A stretch of DNA of 37,896 nt from Alphaproteobacteria bacterium (GTDB taxonomy: Bacteria; Pseudomonadota; Alphaproteobacteria; Rhodobacterales; Rhodobacteraceae): the NCBI GenBank assembly GCA_030425145.1, contig JAUHVK010000037.1:1-37896 (forward strand), in the 5' to 3' direction. Both the position numbers and the translations under genes were made by a program. Positions within the stretch are counted from its first letter, which is position 1, and every line of letters starts with the position of its first letter. The notes under the pieces are model-generated. The model was given only the letters and a program-made list of their open reading frames with translations, did no database searches and had not been told where the DNA came from. This document shows, piece after piece, positions 15,658-24,908 of this stretch.

Positions 15658-16560
15658 ATGGATCTCAATGACGCATTCTATTTCGTCCAGGTGGTTGAAA
15701 AGGGCGGCTTTTCGGCGGCTGCGCGGTTTCTAAACATCCCGAAGTCGCGGTTGAGCCGCCGGGTCAGGTTGCTCGAAAACGACCTGGGCGTGCGGTTATT
15801 GCAGCGGACATCGCGGATCGTCACGACGACCGAGATTGGAGAGGAATACTACCGCCATGCCCGCGACGCCCTCTCGCGGTTTGAAACGGCGGAAGCCACT
15901 GTGCGTCGCCGGACCAACACCATTGGCGGGACCGTGACGGTATCGTGCTCCGTTGGGATGGCGCAGTTCGGTCTTAACCAGAGCCTGCCGCGGTTCCTAC
16001 AAGACAATCCCGGTGTCACCGTTGTGCAGCGGGCCTCGAACCAGATGGAGGACTTGATCAAGGGCGGGATCGACGTGGCGATTCGCGGACATATGGCCAC
16101 CCTGCCGGATTCAAGTCTGATCCAAGTGAGGCTAGCGCGGGTGGAATGGCACTTGTTTGGGTCACCTGAGTATGTTGGCGCTTCGGCAAGTGTGGATGAG
16201 CCTGCAGCGCTTGCAGACCAAACCGCTTTGGTCCTCGGGCGGCCGCGCGAAACCCATCAATGGCTGCTGACAGATGAAAGCGGGCAAACCGCGTCAGTGC
16301 CATGCAATGTGAGGTTCGCGAGTGACGATATGTCGACACTCAAGAACGCAGCAGAGATGTCCTTGGGGCTGGTTGCGCTGCCATCCTACGTGTGCCGGTC
16401 GGAAATCGAAGCAGGAACACTCGTGCGCGTTTTGCCGAACTGGACAGCGGGGCGCCCGCAAATCAGTCTGCTGATCCCAACACGGCGCGGCATGCTACCA
16501 GCTGTGGAGGCTTTCTTAGATTGGGTCAAGCAAGACCTACCCGCAGCATTGGCTCTTTGA
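15658..16560 (+). CDS. LysR-family transcriptional regulator (divergent from pirin)
   Basis: The 300-residue protein has the N-terminal winged helix-turn-helix (DAFYFVQVVEKGGFSAAARF, KSRLSRRVRLLENDLGVRLL, TSRIVTTTEIGEEYY). It continues with an effector domain resembling the CrgA/AaeR-like subgroup (VTVSCSVGMAQFGL, YVCRSEIEAGTLVRVLPNW). It lies back to back with the pirin gene, so it probably regulates pirin and the former isochorismatase. The ATG follows a purine-rich AAGAGGCG. A hairpin about 160 bases downstream may terminate it. Confidence 0.9.
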   Translation: MDLNDAFYFVQVVEKGGFSAAARFLNIPKSRLSRRVRLLENDLGVRLLQRTSRIVTTTEIGEEYYRHARDALSRFETAEATVRRRTNTIGGTVTVSCSVGMAQFGLNQSLPRFLQDNPGVTVVQRASNQMEDLIKGGIDVAIRGHMATLPDSSLIQVRLARVEWHLFGSPEYVGASASVDEPAALADQTALVLGRPRETHQWLLTDESGQTASVPCNVRFASDDMSTLKNAAEMSLGLVALPSYVCRSEIEAGTLVRVLPNWTAGRPQISLLIPTRRGMLPAVEAFLDWVKQDLPAALAL

Positions 16561-17118
16561 CCCCGTTGTATCGAATCCAGCATCATCACCCTCGCACTCA
16601 TTCGTCGAGTTTTGGGCGGCCCATACCAGCCATTATTTGCATCGGGACATATCGCAAGCAGCTTCATCGAGCAGGCCATTCGCTACCGCTGCGAGACCGT
16701 TGCGTCGCTGGAAGTGGAAAGAGCGGACAAAGCCGCTCTTTGCTTTTGCAAAATGGAATGAATGCTTCCGGCTAATTTACGGCCCAAAATATTTGAGCCG
16801 CAGACACTTGTTCAATCTTTCTCAACAGAGAATTAAATATCCATGTCGGCGTTGGGATCAAAATCGCTGGGCTCAATGACGGAAAAGAACATCTGACAAT
16901 CGGGCAATTCCATTTCCTTCCTGACCATGTCCAGATTGTCTTCATGGCTTTAGAACTGAAAGCTATCTAGATCTATTCCATCGGGTTTGCGACTTAACCC
17001 GGCGCAGCACGCTTGCCTCAAGTGCAAGAAAGTGCCGCTGTAAGACCGCCTGCGGACCCGCCTATATTGTGCCCTCAGTTAATTTCATCGCTGCAAGAAT
17101 CGTATTGAGCGACTTGTT
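16561..17118. other. 558-base intergenic stretch
   Basis: Apart from the hairpin at 16718-16741 nothing was recognised. Short ORFs here lack ribosome-binding sites and motifs. The genes on either side converge. Confidence 0.5.
16718..16741 (+). terminator. candidate intrinsic terminator downstream of LysR
   Basis: AAAGAGCGG and CCGCTCTTT form a perfect 9-base stem with a 6-base loop, followed by GCTTTTGC. The T-run is short and the distance from the LysR stop is 157 bases, so it may instead be a free repeat element. Confidence 0.5.
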
Positions 17119-17982
17119 CTAGCATTTTCGAGATCCTTCATCCGCTTCAATGATCCGGGTCGTTCCTGAAACTCGAATTCCCTCTCCGGGTACGGCACTG
17201 AACTCTGTTTTAAGGAGCGACCTTGCGCCCATGTCCTCTCCTTGCACGATATTGATCTCGCCGTCATGGGGCCACCCAATGTCGCGGAGATATCCAGACA
17301 GTGCGGCGGCGGCGGCCCCTGTTGCGGGGTCTTCGAGCACACCCCCAATCGCAAAGGCATTGCGGCTGTGGAAGAGGCGTGGCGTTTCCGCCCACAATAG
17401 GCTGATCGTCGTCAGGTCATAATTTCGCATCAGCTCTGCTCCTTTAGTGAGTTCATACGACATCCCGGCAAGTTCCTGCCTGTCGTGAAGGGCAAGGATC
17501 AGGTGATTGTTTCCGGCATTGGCAACTGCCGGGGGCAAAGCAGGGTCAAGGTCAGTGACGTCTAAATCAAAGAGCGCAAGCGCAGCGGTTAACAAATCGG
17601 GAGACACCTTGGCGCTGTGGGTGGGCGGCGATGTGAGGGTTGTGCTACCATCATCCATGGTCTCCACGCTGATGCGACCCGAATTCAGTTTAAGATGAAA
17701 CAGCCCTGCTCCCTCACGGGCATTCAGAGCATTGCCCAATGCAATTGTGGCATGTCCGCAAAACGCCACTTCTTCCTCGGGCGAGAAAAATCGCACTCGC
17801 CACCCTTCGGCAAACGGCGCAGCAAACACGGTCTCCGAGTATCCGACTTCTCTTGCGAGGCGCTGCATTTCCGCCTCTGACGGAAGCGTTTCACCAACCA
17901 TGACGCCCGCGGGGTTGCCGCCGACGTTACCATCAGAGAAGGCCGCTACACGCAGAATATTTGGGTTGTCTATGTCTTTCAT
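17119..17982 (-). CDS. PhzF family isomerase/epimerase
   Basis: Starting at ATG 17982 (AAAAGGATCAAACCC upstream), this 287-residue protein has the diaminopimelate-epimerase-like fold of PhzF enzymes. An upstream in-frame ATG was rejected because it adds an unrelated stretch. Motifs are RVAAFSDGNVGGNPAGVMV, REVGYSETVF with the catalytic-type Glu50, VRFFSPEEEVAFCGHATIAL, and the second-half counterpart EDPATGAAAAALSGYL. PhzF proteins shift double bonds in small acids; outside phenazine producers their substrates are usually unknown. It is the last gene of a three-gene minus-strand set after the PNPOx-like protein and the alpha/beta hydrolase. Confidence 0.88.
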   Translation of the reverse strand: MKDIDNPNILRVAAFSDGNVGGNPAGVMVGETLPSEAEMQRLAREVGYSETVFAAPFAEGWRVRFFSPEEEVAFCGHATIALGNALNAREGAGLFHLKLNSGRISVETMDDGSTTLTSPPTHSAKVSPDLLTAALALFDLDVTDLDPALPPAVANAGNNHLILALHDRQELAGMSYELTKGAELMRNYDLTTISLLWAETPRLFHSRNAFAIGGVLEDPATGAAAAALSGYLRDIGWPHDGEINIVQGEDMGARSLLKTEFSAVPGEGIRVSGTTRIIEADEGSRKC

Positions 17983-18097
17983 GGGTTTGATCCTTTTCAA
18001 CCTTGGCAATCCGAGACCGCACAACCAAGAATCTTGGGGGTGCCGTTGAATGTTTCCATTTGGCCCCGGCGGAGTGTTCCGCCGGAGCTGAGTTTGG

Positions 18098-19060
18098 TCA
18101 TTGGTTTAGCCGGGCCAGGAAGTCCTGCATCTCGGCAGCGATGACATCACCGTATTCCTCAAGCGCGAAGTGTCCTGTTTCGAGCAGATGGAATTCTACG
18201 TCGTTGAGATCGGCCTTGTAGGGGTGCGCGCCTTCGGGCGGGAAGATATAGTCGTTTTGTCCCCAAACAATCAGGGCCGGTGGCTGATGCTCGCGGAACA
18301 GGGCCTGCCACTTGGGGTATTCCGTGACGTTGGTACCGTAATCCAAAAACATCTCAAGCTGCACCTCCTGATTACCGGGACGATCGAGCAAGTATTGCAC
18401 GTGCCAGAAATTGTCCGGGTTCACTTTGGAGATATCACCAACCCCATGCGTGAATTGCCATTTTGTCGCATCCATCGTCAGGAACCCGCGCAAGGCGTCG
18501 CCGTTTTCAGTGCTGGGATCGGCCCAGTACGCTTTGATCGGATCCCAGAACTCTCTCAGGCCTTCATCATACGCATTGCCATTTTGAATAATGAAGCCGG
18601 TGACGCGCTCTGGGTGCTCGGCGAACATGCGATAGCCGATGGGGGCGCCGTAATCCATCAAATAGACAGCATAGGATTCGACGCCCTTTGCATCAATGAG
18701 ATCTGTTAAGGTCTCGGCGGCATTCGCGAAACTGTATTCGTATGAGGTAGCGTCTGGCATGTCGGAGGCCCCAAAGCCCGGATAATCCGGAGCGATGACG
18801 TGATAGTCTTCGGCGAGGACCGGGATCAGTTCGCGGAACATGTGCGAAGAGGTCGGAAATCCATGAAGCAGCAATACGGTTGGGTTCAAAGGGTCGCCCG
18901 CCTCGCGATAGGCGATGTTCACTCCGTCAATCTCCATCGTCTTCATGTCGACTGCAAACGGGCTCTGCGCCGCAATTGCGGAATTTGGCAGTGTCACAGG
19001 CAGCAGCGTTGTTCCGGCAAGAAGAGCTGCGAAAGATGAGCTAAGAATTTCGTTTTTCAT
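18098..19060 (-). CDS. exported alpha/beta hydrolase, haloalkane-dehalogenase/epoxide-hydrolase type
   Basis: The 320-residue protein begins with a signal-peptide-like segment ([20 protein letters not shown], cleavage near SAIAAQ), suggesting export to the periplasm. The catalytic domain has [10 protein letters not shown] (oxyanion hole, residues 66-75), [12 protein letters not shown] with nucleophile Asp136 instead of the Ser of esterases, WGQND with acid Asp270, and GHFALEE with His297. An Asp nucleophile is typical of haloalkane dehalogenases, epoxide hydrolases and fluoroacetate dehalogenases. No halide-binding Trp directly follows Asp136 (Tyr is there), so epoxide hydrolase or another reaction is as likely. 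It starts 13 bases after the PNPOx-like gene. Confidence 0.85.
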   Translation of the reverse strand: MKNEILSSSFAALLAGTTLLPVTLPNSAIAAQSPFAVDMKTMEIDGVNIAYREAGDPLNPTVLLLHGFPTSSHMFRELIPVLAEDYHVIAPDYPGFGASDMPDATSYEYSFANAAETLTDLIDAKGVESYAVYLMDYGAPIGYRMFAEHPERVTGFIIQNGNAYDEGLREFWDPIKAYWADPSTENGDALRGFLTMDATKWQFTHGVGDISKVNPDNFWHVQYLLDRPGNQEVQLEMFLDYGTNVTEYPKWQALFREHQPPALIVWGQNDYIFPPEGAHPYKADLNDVEFHLLETGHFALEEYGDVIAAEMQDFLARLNQ

Positions 19061-19073
19061 TGGACTGGTCCTT

Positions 19074-19715
19074 TCAAGTTTGAGAAGTGGGCCCGGTGCT
19101 TTTGGACGTGCGGTGGGCGTAGATTTTGGCCCTTAGGGCCTCGTTTTCACGGCGTAGCACCGCGATCTCTTCATGGGCCTCTTCAGTGGTGAAGCGGCGC
19201 GGGATATGGCTTGGGCAATTCCAGTCGAACGCTTCGACTGTTATCAGTACGGCACGTTCCGGGCGGGCCGAGTAGCTTTGGTCGTGCAACTGGCTCACAA
19301 CCTCGGGGTTATCGTGGCCTTTGATCAGATGCGCGCGGCCCCAGAGTTTCAGGCGACGCCGGTTCGGATAATCCATCAAAATCAGTGATACGTGGTCATT
19401 TCCGAAGAGATTCCCAGCGCTGATGTACTGGCGGTTTCCGCGAAAGTCGGCATATGCGACGGTTCGCGATGTCAGCACCTTCAGAAAGCCGCGTGGGCCA
19501 CCGCGAAATTGCACATATGGCCAGCCAGTTTGGGAAACCGTGGCTTGGTAGAACCCGTCGCGCGCCATGATGAAGCTGGCTTCTTCCGGCCCCAGTTCAT
19601 CCGCAAAAGTCGCGTCGCCTTCGAGAAATTTGGCATACCCGTCTGCAGAACCCATTCGGGCTTGCTCGGCTCGAACCGCCGGCGTGAAGGCAATGTTCGC
19701 AAAAGCTCGTGCCAC
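19074..19715 (-). CDS. pyridoxamine 5'-phosphate oxidase-like FMN-binding protein
   Basis: The chosen start is GTG 19715, because AAAGGA lies 8 bases before it and the family pattern [20 protein letters not shown] begins there; an ORF start at 19805 lacks these. The 213-residue product is a split-barrel flavin-binding protein. [20 protein letters not shown] forms the FMN-binding core strands, [18 protein letters not shown] follows, and [17 protein letters not shown] completes the barrel. The C-terminus has a short coiled-coil helix ([18 protein letters not shown]). Such proteins reduce quinones or small electrophiles or bind haem/F420; the role is undefined. It is the first gene of the three-gene set and divergent from a LysR gene. 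Confidence 0.85.
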   Translation of the reverse strand: MARAFANIAFTPAVRAEQARMGSADGYAKFLEGDATFADELGPEEASFIMARDGFYQATVSQTGWPYVQFRGGPRGFLKVLTSRTVAYADFRGNRQYISAGNLFGNDHVSLILMDYPNRRRLKLWGRAHLIKGHDNPEVVSQLHDQSYSARPERAVLITVEAFDWNCPSHIPRRFTTEEAHEEIAVLRRENEALRAKIYAHRTSKSTGPTSQT

Positions 19716-19855
19716 TGCGCTATCCTTTCGAGATGCATTAGTTATTTTAGGCTCAGGGCCCCAACTGGCCCTTCGGTGACCTATATTTGGTACGTTCTCG
19801 TCCAATTTGACAAACGATGTTATCTATCGCAGGCTTAGAAAAACTTGGTCATCGT

Positions 19856-20761
19856 ATGAGCCGTAAGAACCACCCCCTGAACGCACTGCGCGCATTCGAG
19901 TCTGCGGCTCGGCATCTAAGCTTTGTTGCCGCAGCAGAGGAGCTTTCGGTGACGCCCGCCGCGATCAGTCACCAAATCAAAAAGCTGGAAGACTATCTTG
20001 GAGTGCCGTTGTTCCGCCGACGCACACGGGGGTTGGTTCTTGTCGAAACGGGGCAGCTCCTCGCGAAGGAGCTTCACTCCGTTTTCATGGACCTCGATCA
20101 CGCAATGGAAAACGTTGTGGAGGCCGACCGGAGTGGCTCATTGGCGTTGTCCGTCGCGCCGACATTTGCAGCAATGTGGCTGATCCCGAGGTTGCAGAAC
20201 TTCTACTCTCAATATCCGGAAGTTGACCTGCGCATCTCAACAAGCCTGGCGCTTGTGGATTTTCAACGCGATGATTTCGATGCAGCCATCAGGCTGGGTC
20301 ACGGGCAATGGCTTGGTCTTGAGGCGGTCAAGCTGTTCGATGAATCCGTTATACCCATGTGCAGCCCAAGACTTCTTGAAGGCCCAAACGCAATAAGAAC
20401 TCCGTCGGACCTGAAAAACCATGTCTTGCTTCACAATCACTCCATGGATTTCGATCCCGACGCCCCGACATGGGAGACTTGGTTGGATGCAAGCGGAACA
20501 AGCGGCGTTGACGCCTCGCGCGGCATGCGCTTCAGCTTGCCCGATCACGGGCTACAGGCGGCCATTGACGGCGCAGGCGTTGTGCTGGGCTGGAGATTCC
20601 TGTCGGCAAAAGACGTTCGGGCCGGACGCGTGGTCGAGCTCTTCGACTTGGCCATTCCTCTTGGCTCAACGTTTTATCTTGTTTATCCCGAGGCGCATTC
20701 TCGGCGGCCAAATATCGCGGCTCTTCGCGAATGGATTTTGCGCGAACTGAAAGCCCGCTGA
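19856..20761 (+). CDS. LysR-family transcriptional regulator (GcvA-like)
   Basis: This regulator has 301 residues from ATG 19856 (MSRKNHPLNALRAFESAARH); an ATG at 19817 would add 13 residues. The helix-turn-helix reads LSFVAAAEELSVTPAAISHQ with IKKLEDYLGVPLFRRRTRGL, characteristic of the GcvA/AmpR-like subgroup. The effector domain spans about residues 90-300 (LALSVAPTFAAMWLIPRLQN, FDAAIRLGHGQW). It is divergent from the PNPOx-like gene with about 140 bases between starts, so it likely controls that operon. The inducer is unknown. Confidence 0.9.
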   Translation: MSRKNHPLNALRAFESAARHLSFVAAAEELSVTPAAISHQIKKLEDYLGVPLFRRRTRGLVLVETGQLLAKELHSVFMDLDHAMENVVEADRSGSLALSVAPTFAAMWLIPRLQNFYSQYPEVDLRISTSLALVDFQRDDFDAAIRLGHGQWLGLEAVKLFDESVIPMCSPRLLEGPNAIRTPSDLKNHVLLHNHSMDFDPDAPTWETWLDASGTSGVDASRGMRFSLPDHGLQAAIDGAGVVLGWRFLSAKDVRAGRVVELFDLAIPLGSTFYLVYPEAHSRRPNIAALREWILRELKAR

Positions 20762-21207
20762 AAATCAATGTTAGGTCATGCCGACCCTTGGCCCTCCACC
20801 GCAGGACAGCGCTCAAACACAAGCCACCAGCGCAACCTTACAGCCACTCAGTTGTGCCATCAGATCCCGCTTGGGATTCAATTTGGTCCTGGCGATGGCG
20901 CGCTGGACACACAGGGTTTGAAGAAATTTGATTGTCTGCTTCAACAGTTCAGAAACAGTTGTTGCGCAACCGCAGCGAACTTACGCCTCCCGGCGGGCCT
21001 GCTTTGTTCGGTTCACGGCCCAAAGCGGCCGTTGGCCAACTGGCCGAGATGCTGCGGCCGCAGCCCGCGTTGCCGAATTTCGCTGCAACGGCAAAATCTG
21101 GATGGGGTCGAACTCGCAATCTGCGGGACTTAGTGAACTTCCGCTGCACTTGCGCCAGTGGCCGCTTCCAACCTTAGGTAGCGGCCTCCCTTAAGGAGCC
21201 ACATTCG
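20762..21207. other. 446-base intergenic stretch
   Basis: The flanking genes converge. The stretch is GC-rich with short inverted repeats (for example ACGGCCCAAAGCGGCCGT near 21016) and overlapping spurious ORFs in all frames. No gene, RNA or mobile-element motif was recognised. Confidence 0.5.
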
Positions 21208-22119
21208 CTACTTTTCCCAATGCGGCACCCAATCACCATCAAGGCGCAGCGAAACGCCTGCGGCATCTTCCTCGAGCCTCACAACATGCAACTCACCTTT
21301 GTCCCCACCGTACGTCTTGCGCGCTTCCTCAAATTGCGCGCAAACCAGACGCGTGGCTGGGGCGGGTGTACCTGCATCATCACAGGCCTCTACGATAAGC
21401 CCCAAATCTTTTTGACACAGGTCGAGCGTGAAGGACGGATCGTAATGCCCGGCAAAGACCGAAGGGGCATCATGGTGCATGCACCAACTTTCGCTAGCCC
21501 CGATTTTTAGGGCTTCCCATGCGCGGGACAAATCAACGCCGGACTTTACGGCCATGACCAGTGCTTCACCCATCGCTGTTGCGTGAATGGCCCAAAGCTG
21601 GTTGCTGGCCAGTTTGGTGATCGAGCCGCTGCCGCTTGGGCCCATGTAATGCATGGGTCCCATTAGCTCCATTACTGGGCGGATACGCTCAATCGTGTCC
21701 TCATCGCCACCGGCAAACTGGGTCTTGTTCCAATTGCGTGCTCCATCAACAGCACCTGTGACCGGTGCGTCGACTGGCTGGACGCCATTGGCAGCCAATT
21801 CACTGCCAAGGGCGCGTGCCAGGGTCGGCTGGTTGGTTGTCATATCGACCCATACCTGTCCCGCACCCATCGCCGACAGTAGCCCGTTTGGACCCCTCAC
21901 CACCTGTTCGATCTGCTTTGGACCAAAGACCATGGTAAAGACGATGGCGGCATCCTTGGCGGCTTCAGCAGGCGTATCAGCCCACGTCGCCCCAAGCGCG
22001 AGGTGCTCTTTGGCGCGCTCAGGGTCGAGATCACAAACGGCCAGCTCATGCCCCCCCTTGATTAAGTTCAGGGCCGCCGCCGCACCCATCGTGCCAAGCC
22101 CGACAAAACCAATGCGCAT
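21208..22119 (-). CDS. 3-hydroxyisobutyrate dehydrogenase-like NAD(P) oxidoreductase
   Basis: The 303-residue protein starts at ATG 22119 behind AAGGAGACATACAC; the open frame continues upstream but that part is unrelated. The family signature is at the very start (MRIGFVGLGTMGAAAALNLI, dinucleotide-binding GxGxxG). It is followed by VDMTTNQPTLARAL, the substrate motif VDAPVTGAVDGARNW (residues 116-130), and the catalytic Lys169 in GSGSITKLASNQ. Family members oxidise beta-hydroxyacids or reduce aldehyde acids such as tartronate semialdehyde. It is the last gene of a minus-strand set with an isochorismatase-like hydrolase and a broken 2OG oxygenase, so the substrate may be a hydroxylated small acid. 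Confidence 0.88.
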   Translation of the reverse strand: MRIGFVGLGTMGAAAALNLIKGGHELAVCDLDPERAKEHLALGATWADTPAEAAKDAAIVFTMVFGPKQIEQVVRGPNGLLSAMGAGQVWVDMTTNQPTLARALGSELAANGVQPVDAPVTGAVDGARNWNKTQFAGGDEDTIERIRPVMELMGPMHYMGPSGSGSITKLASNQLWAIHATAMGEALVMAVKSGVDLSRAWEALKIGASESWCMHHDAPSVFAGHYDPSFTLDLCQKDLGLIVEACDDAGTPAPATRLVCAQFEEARKTYGGDKGELHVVRLEEDAAGVSLRLDGDWVPHWEK

Positions 22120-22136
22120 GTGTATGTCTCCTTGGC

Positions 22137-22685
22137 TCAAGCCGCGAGAATTTCGTCGGTCGATTGAACCGCACCAAATTCGCCGTGAAGGTTTGCAAGG
22201 GTGACCGAATGGATTTGCGCGGCCGTGTGGGCAACCCCATCCGGGCCAGTCGCGTCGTAGGCCCAAACCGCGTCAGAGGCATAGACCATATCAAACCCAA
22301 GGCTGCTGGCGGAACGTGCAGCCGATTCCGCGCAATGATTGGCGGTCGCCCCGCAGATGATGACACGTTCAATGCCTGCGCTTCGTAAATCGGCCAAAAG
22401 CGTGGTGCCACCAAATGCGCTGGAGGCGTGCTTGATGATCACCTGCTCATCGCCCTGAGGCGTCGCAAACGGTTGAACGGCAGCACCCGGTGCATCTGGA
22501 TGAAACGGGTCATCCGCATCTGTGCCGTGATGATGGACATGGATAATTTTGTCGCCAGACGCACGGAATTGCGCCAGCAAACGCCCAATATTGTCCGACG
22601 CTTCAGGGCGAGACCGCGCCGCCCCAGCAGCATCGTCATGGGCGAGCGCCATTTGCACGTCAATAACGAGAAGAGCAGTTTTCAT
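22137..22685 (-). CDS. isochorismatase-family cysteine hydrolase
   Basis: The 182-residue protein has the complete catalytic triad of the family: Asp9 in ALLVIDVQ, Lys85 in VIIKHASSAF, and Cys118 in GATANHCAES. Members hydrolyse amides or enol ethers (nicotinamide, biuret, isochorismate and others). The short form without extensions is typical of broad 'cysteine hydrolase' annotations, so no substrate is given. It is co-transcribed with the 3-hydroxyisobutyrate-dehydrogenase-like gene (17-base gap) and overlaps the end of the oxygenase frame by 26 bases. Confidence 0.87.
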   Translation of the reverse strand: MKTALLVIDVQMALAHDDAAGAARSRPEASDNIGRLLAQFRASGDKIIHVHHHGTDADDPFHPDAPGAAVQPFATPQGDEQVIIKHASSAFGGTTLLADLRSAGIERVIICGATANHCAESAARSASSLGFDMVYASDAVWAYDATGPDGVAHTAAQIHSVTLANLHGEFGAVQSTDEILAA

Positions 22686-23564
22686 TGTTATATTCCTTTT
22701 GCCCTTGGACCAATGCGGCCTTGCGGTCGCTTAGAATTTTCTCGACGCGCTTGCCATAGATGCGCACGTTGATGTCATCGCTGATGACACGACCTTCCTG
22801 TTCGTCATAGGTCATAATCGCTGTAATTCTTGGGGTTGTGCCAAACACTTCGGTGACACCGTGCAACGAATATCCGCCGCGAAACAACGTGAACGTCCCA
22901 GCCCCGCGATCGAACTTTTGTGCGTGCGACATGTCGCCTGCCAGAAGGCGGTCGACCGCGTCACGATCTTCAGCCTCGTCGGTGCGCGAATTTGGGAGGA
23001 ACGCAAAATCTCCACCACTTTCAGCGGCTTTTAACAATAGCGTCACGGTGCATTCTGTCGTGTCGTAATGCCATGCGTGCCAACTGCCGGGGTGGAGCGC
23101 GACAACATTTAACGCCTGAAACTCATCCGCGCAGCGATACAGGACGGGTTTCTTCTGCACACGGCGGACAAAATCCGTAAGAATTTCCGATTGATAGAGC
23201 TGCTGGATCAGCGTGTCGGTCGGGATTTGATCATCGGCCAGCTGGGTCGCAACATGGGTAATTCGCGCCGTCTTGGGTCGTCTTCGGGTAAGGACGGATC
23301 AATCGCGCCTTGATAGATGTTGCGCTTGATTGTCAGCACCTCGGCCCCCGGCAACAGGTTGCTGGCTTCATCCTCGAGGGCGGCCAATGCCTCCGCGCGA
23401 ATGAAGCCATCCAGATTGCACCAGCCATGCGTCTCCATATGGTCCTGACACGCTTTGAGAAACTCCGCGCCTTCGCCTGTCTCCAGATCAGCAATGGGGT
23501 AGCGTGCTATATCGACAAGGTTTAGGGCCATGTCTGTTTCTGTGCCGAGGTTGGTCTGTGGCAT
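22660..23564 (-). pseudogene. 2-oxoglutarate/Fe(II)-dependent oxygenase-like gene with a frameshift
   Basis: Two adjacent reading frames make one gene. The first runs from ATG 23564 (AGGGAG upstream; MPQTNLGTETDMALNLVDIA) to LPEDDP, then runs out of frame to a stop at 23208. The second frame (starting KTARITHVATQLADDQIP when joined) carries the catalytic half: WHAWHYDTTECTVTLLLK with the HxD metal motif, GYSLHGVTEVFG with the distal His, and TPRITAIMTYDE with the 2-oxoglutarate-binding Arg. Inserting one C in the CCC run at 23275-23277 (GGG on the plus strand) restores a continuous protein of about 300 residues. The break could be genuine decay or a homopolymer error. The gene leads the hydrolase and dehydrogenase genes and is divergent from a LysR gene. 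Confidence 0.78.
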
Positions 23565-23685
23565 CGTGTTCTCCCTTAGAACTGGAACCTCATTGTTGAG
23601 GCACTTCCATTTGTTACGTTGGCCCAAGCCAGAAGGTAAATGAAACTATTTGCGCCCATGAACATAAATAATTTATGCAATTTGG

Positions 23686-24555
23686 ATGAAACAGAACCTC
23701 AATTTGAACTGGCTGCGCACCTTCGAGGCAGCCGCGCGCCATCTTAGTTTCACAGCCGCCAGCCATGAGCTGGGCCTGACCCAAACGGCTGTCAGCCAGC
23801 ACATCAAAGCGCTGGAATCCAAGTTGGGACAAAACCTGTTCATGCGCCGTGCCAGAAGCCTGCAACTCACGGACATCGGGCAAGCCTATTTGATTTCGGT
23901 GCGTGACGCCCTTGAACACATCGAATTCTCAACAACCGGGCTTTTCGGGCCAGAGTTGGAGACTTCCATCATTGTGCGCGCCTCTGCGGCGATGATCGTC
24001 TGGCTGTCGCCGAAACTGTCTGCCTTCCAAGGGGTACATCCCAACATCGGGATCAAGCTTGTAACGTCGCTGTGGCAAAACGAGCTGGAAAAACATCCTG
24101 TAGATGTAGAGATTTTGTTGGCCGCGCAGACCCAATCTGACCCGCACATGGTCAAGCTGTCAGACGAGCGGATCGTACCCGTTTGCGGGATTCAAACATC
24201 AACGAAAATCCAAAGGCCCGCAGATCTGATGGAGATCGGCGTGATTCACGTCTTGGGCTTTGACGACCATTGGGCGCGCTATCTTTCCGCCAATGGCTTG
24301 CCTACTAACACCCTTTCCCCGCGCATTGTCGTTGATACCTCTGTTGCTGCCTGTGAATTAGCAGCAGCCGAGAACGGATGTGCCATTATGTTTGAGCGTT
24401 TTGCGCAACAAGCCATCGCGGCGGGTCGACCAATCCAGATCGTCGGTGATCCGGTCGCGAACGGTCAGTCTCATTACGTCATTCAACGAAACACCACCCC
24501 AAACGAGAAGCGCGCATCAACTGCATTTTGTGAATGGCTGGCAACCTCCTTTTGA
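23686..24555 (+). CDS. LysR-family transcriptional regulator (GcvA-like)
   Basis: This is a full-length 289-residue regulator. The DNA-binding domain is at residues 1-62 (LNLNWLRTFEAAARHLSFTA, LGLTQTAVSQHIKALESKLG, FMRRARSLQLTDIGQAYL), followed by the effector-binding domain. It is back to back with the oxygenase gene (121 bases between starts) and probably activates the oxygenase/isochorismatase/dehydrogenase operon. The start codon ATG 23686 lacks a strong ribosome-binding site. It resembles the regulator at 19856 in subgroup, but sequence similarity is limited to the conserved DNA-binding region. Confidence 0.9.
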   Translation: MKQNLNLNWLRTFEAAARHLSFTAASHELGLTQTAVSQHIKALESKLGQNLFMRRARSLQLTDIGQAYLISVRDALEHIEFSTTGLFGPELETSIIVRASAAMIVWLSPKLSAFQGVHPNIGIKLVTSLWQNELEKHPVDVEILLAAQTQSDPHMVKLSDERIVPVCGIQTSTKIQRPADLMEIGVIHVLGFDDHWARYLSANGLPTNTLSPRIVVDTSVAACELAAAENGCAIMFERFAQQAIAAGRPIQIVGDPVANGQSHYVIQRNTTPNEKRASTAFCEWLATSF

Positions 24556-24908
24556 GGACTGCTGTGACCACCAGGATGATCCTAATTCACCTTCGAACAA
24601 TTCGAGACTGCCTTCAAGCGGCCATTCGTAGATCTCGCAGCATCGGTTGAACCGGGCTCGCTGCCGCCGTGGGAGCAACCGCAGCATGTGAGTACAATAG
24701 TTACTTGGCGCCGTTGCGAGCGGCCCATTGCTGCCATTGAACCTACCGTGCCGCCGCTGCGGTGCGGCCGCCCTCTCTAAACGGTCCCTCAGCGCCAGTA
24801 CTTGCGACGTGAGCTCGACCTCGCCTGCATCTTTGGAAAGCCGCACGAAGAGATCGGCGGCTCAAAACTGCGTTGAAGCAGTCCCGAGACCGACACTGAA
24901 GAAACGCC
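24556..24908. other. 353-base stretch with no recognised gene
   Basis: A minus-strand frame of 109 codons overlaps it but lacks a motif and a ribosome-binding site and enters the LysR gene. It may hold remnant coding DNA at the edge of the transposon-associated region. Confidence 0.45.
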
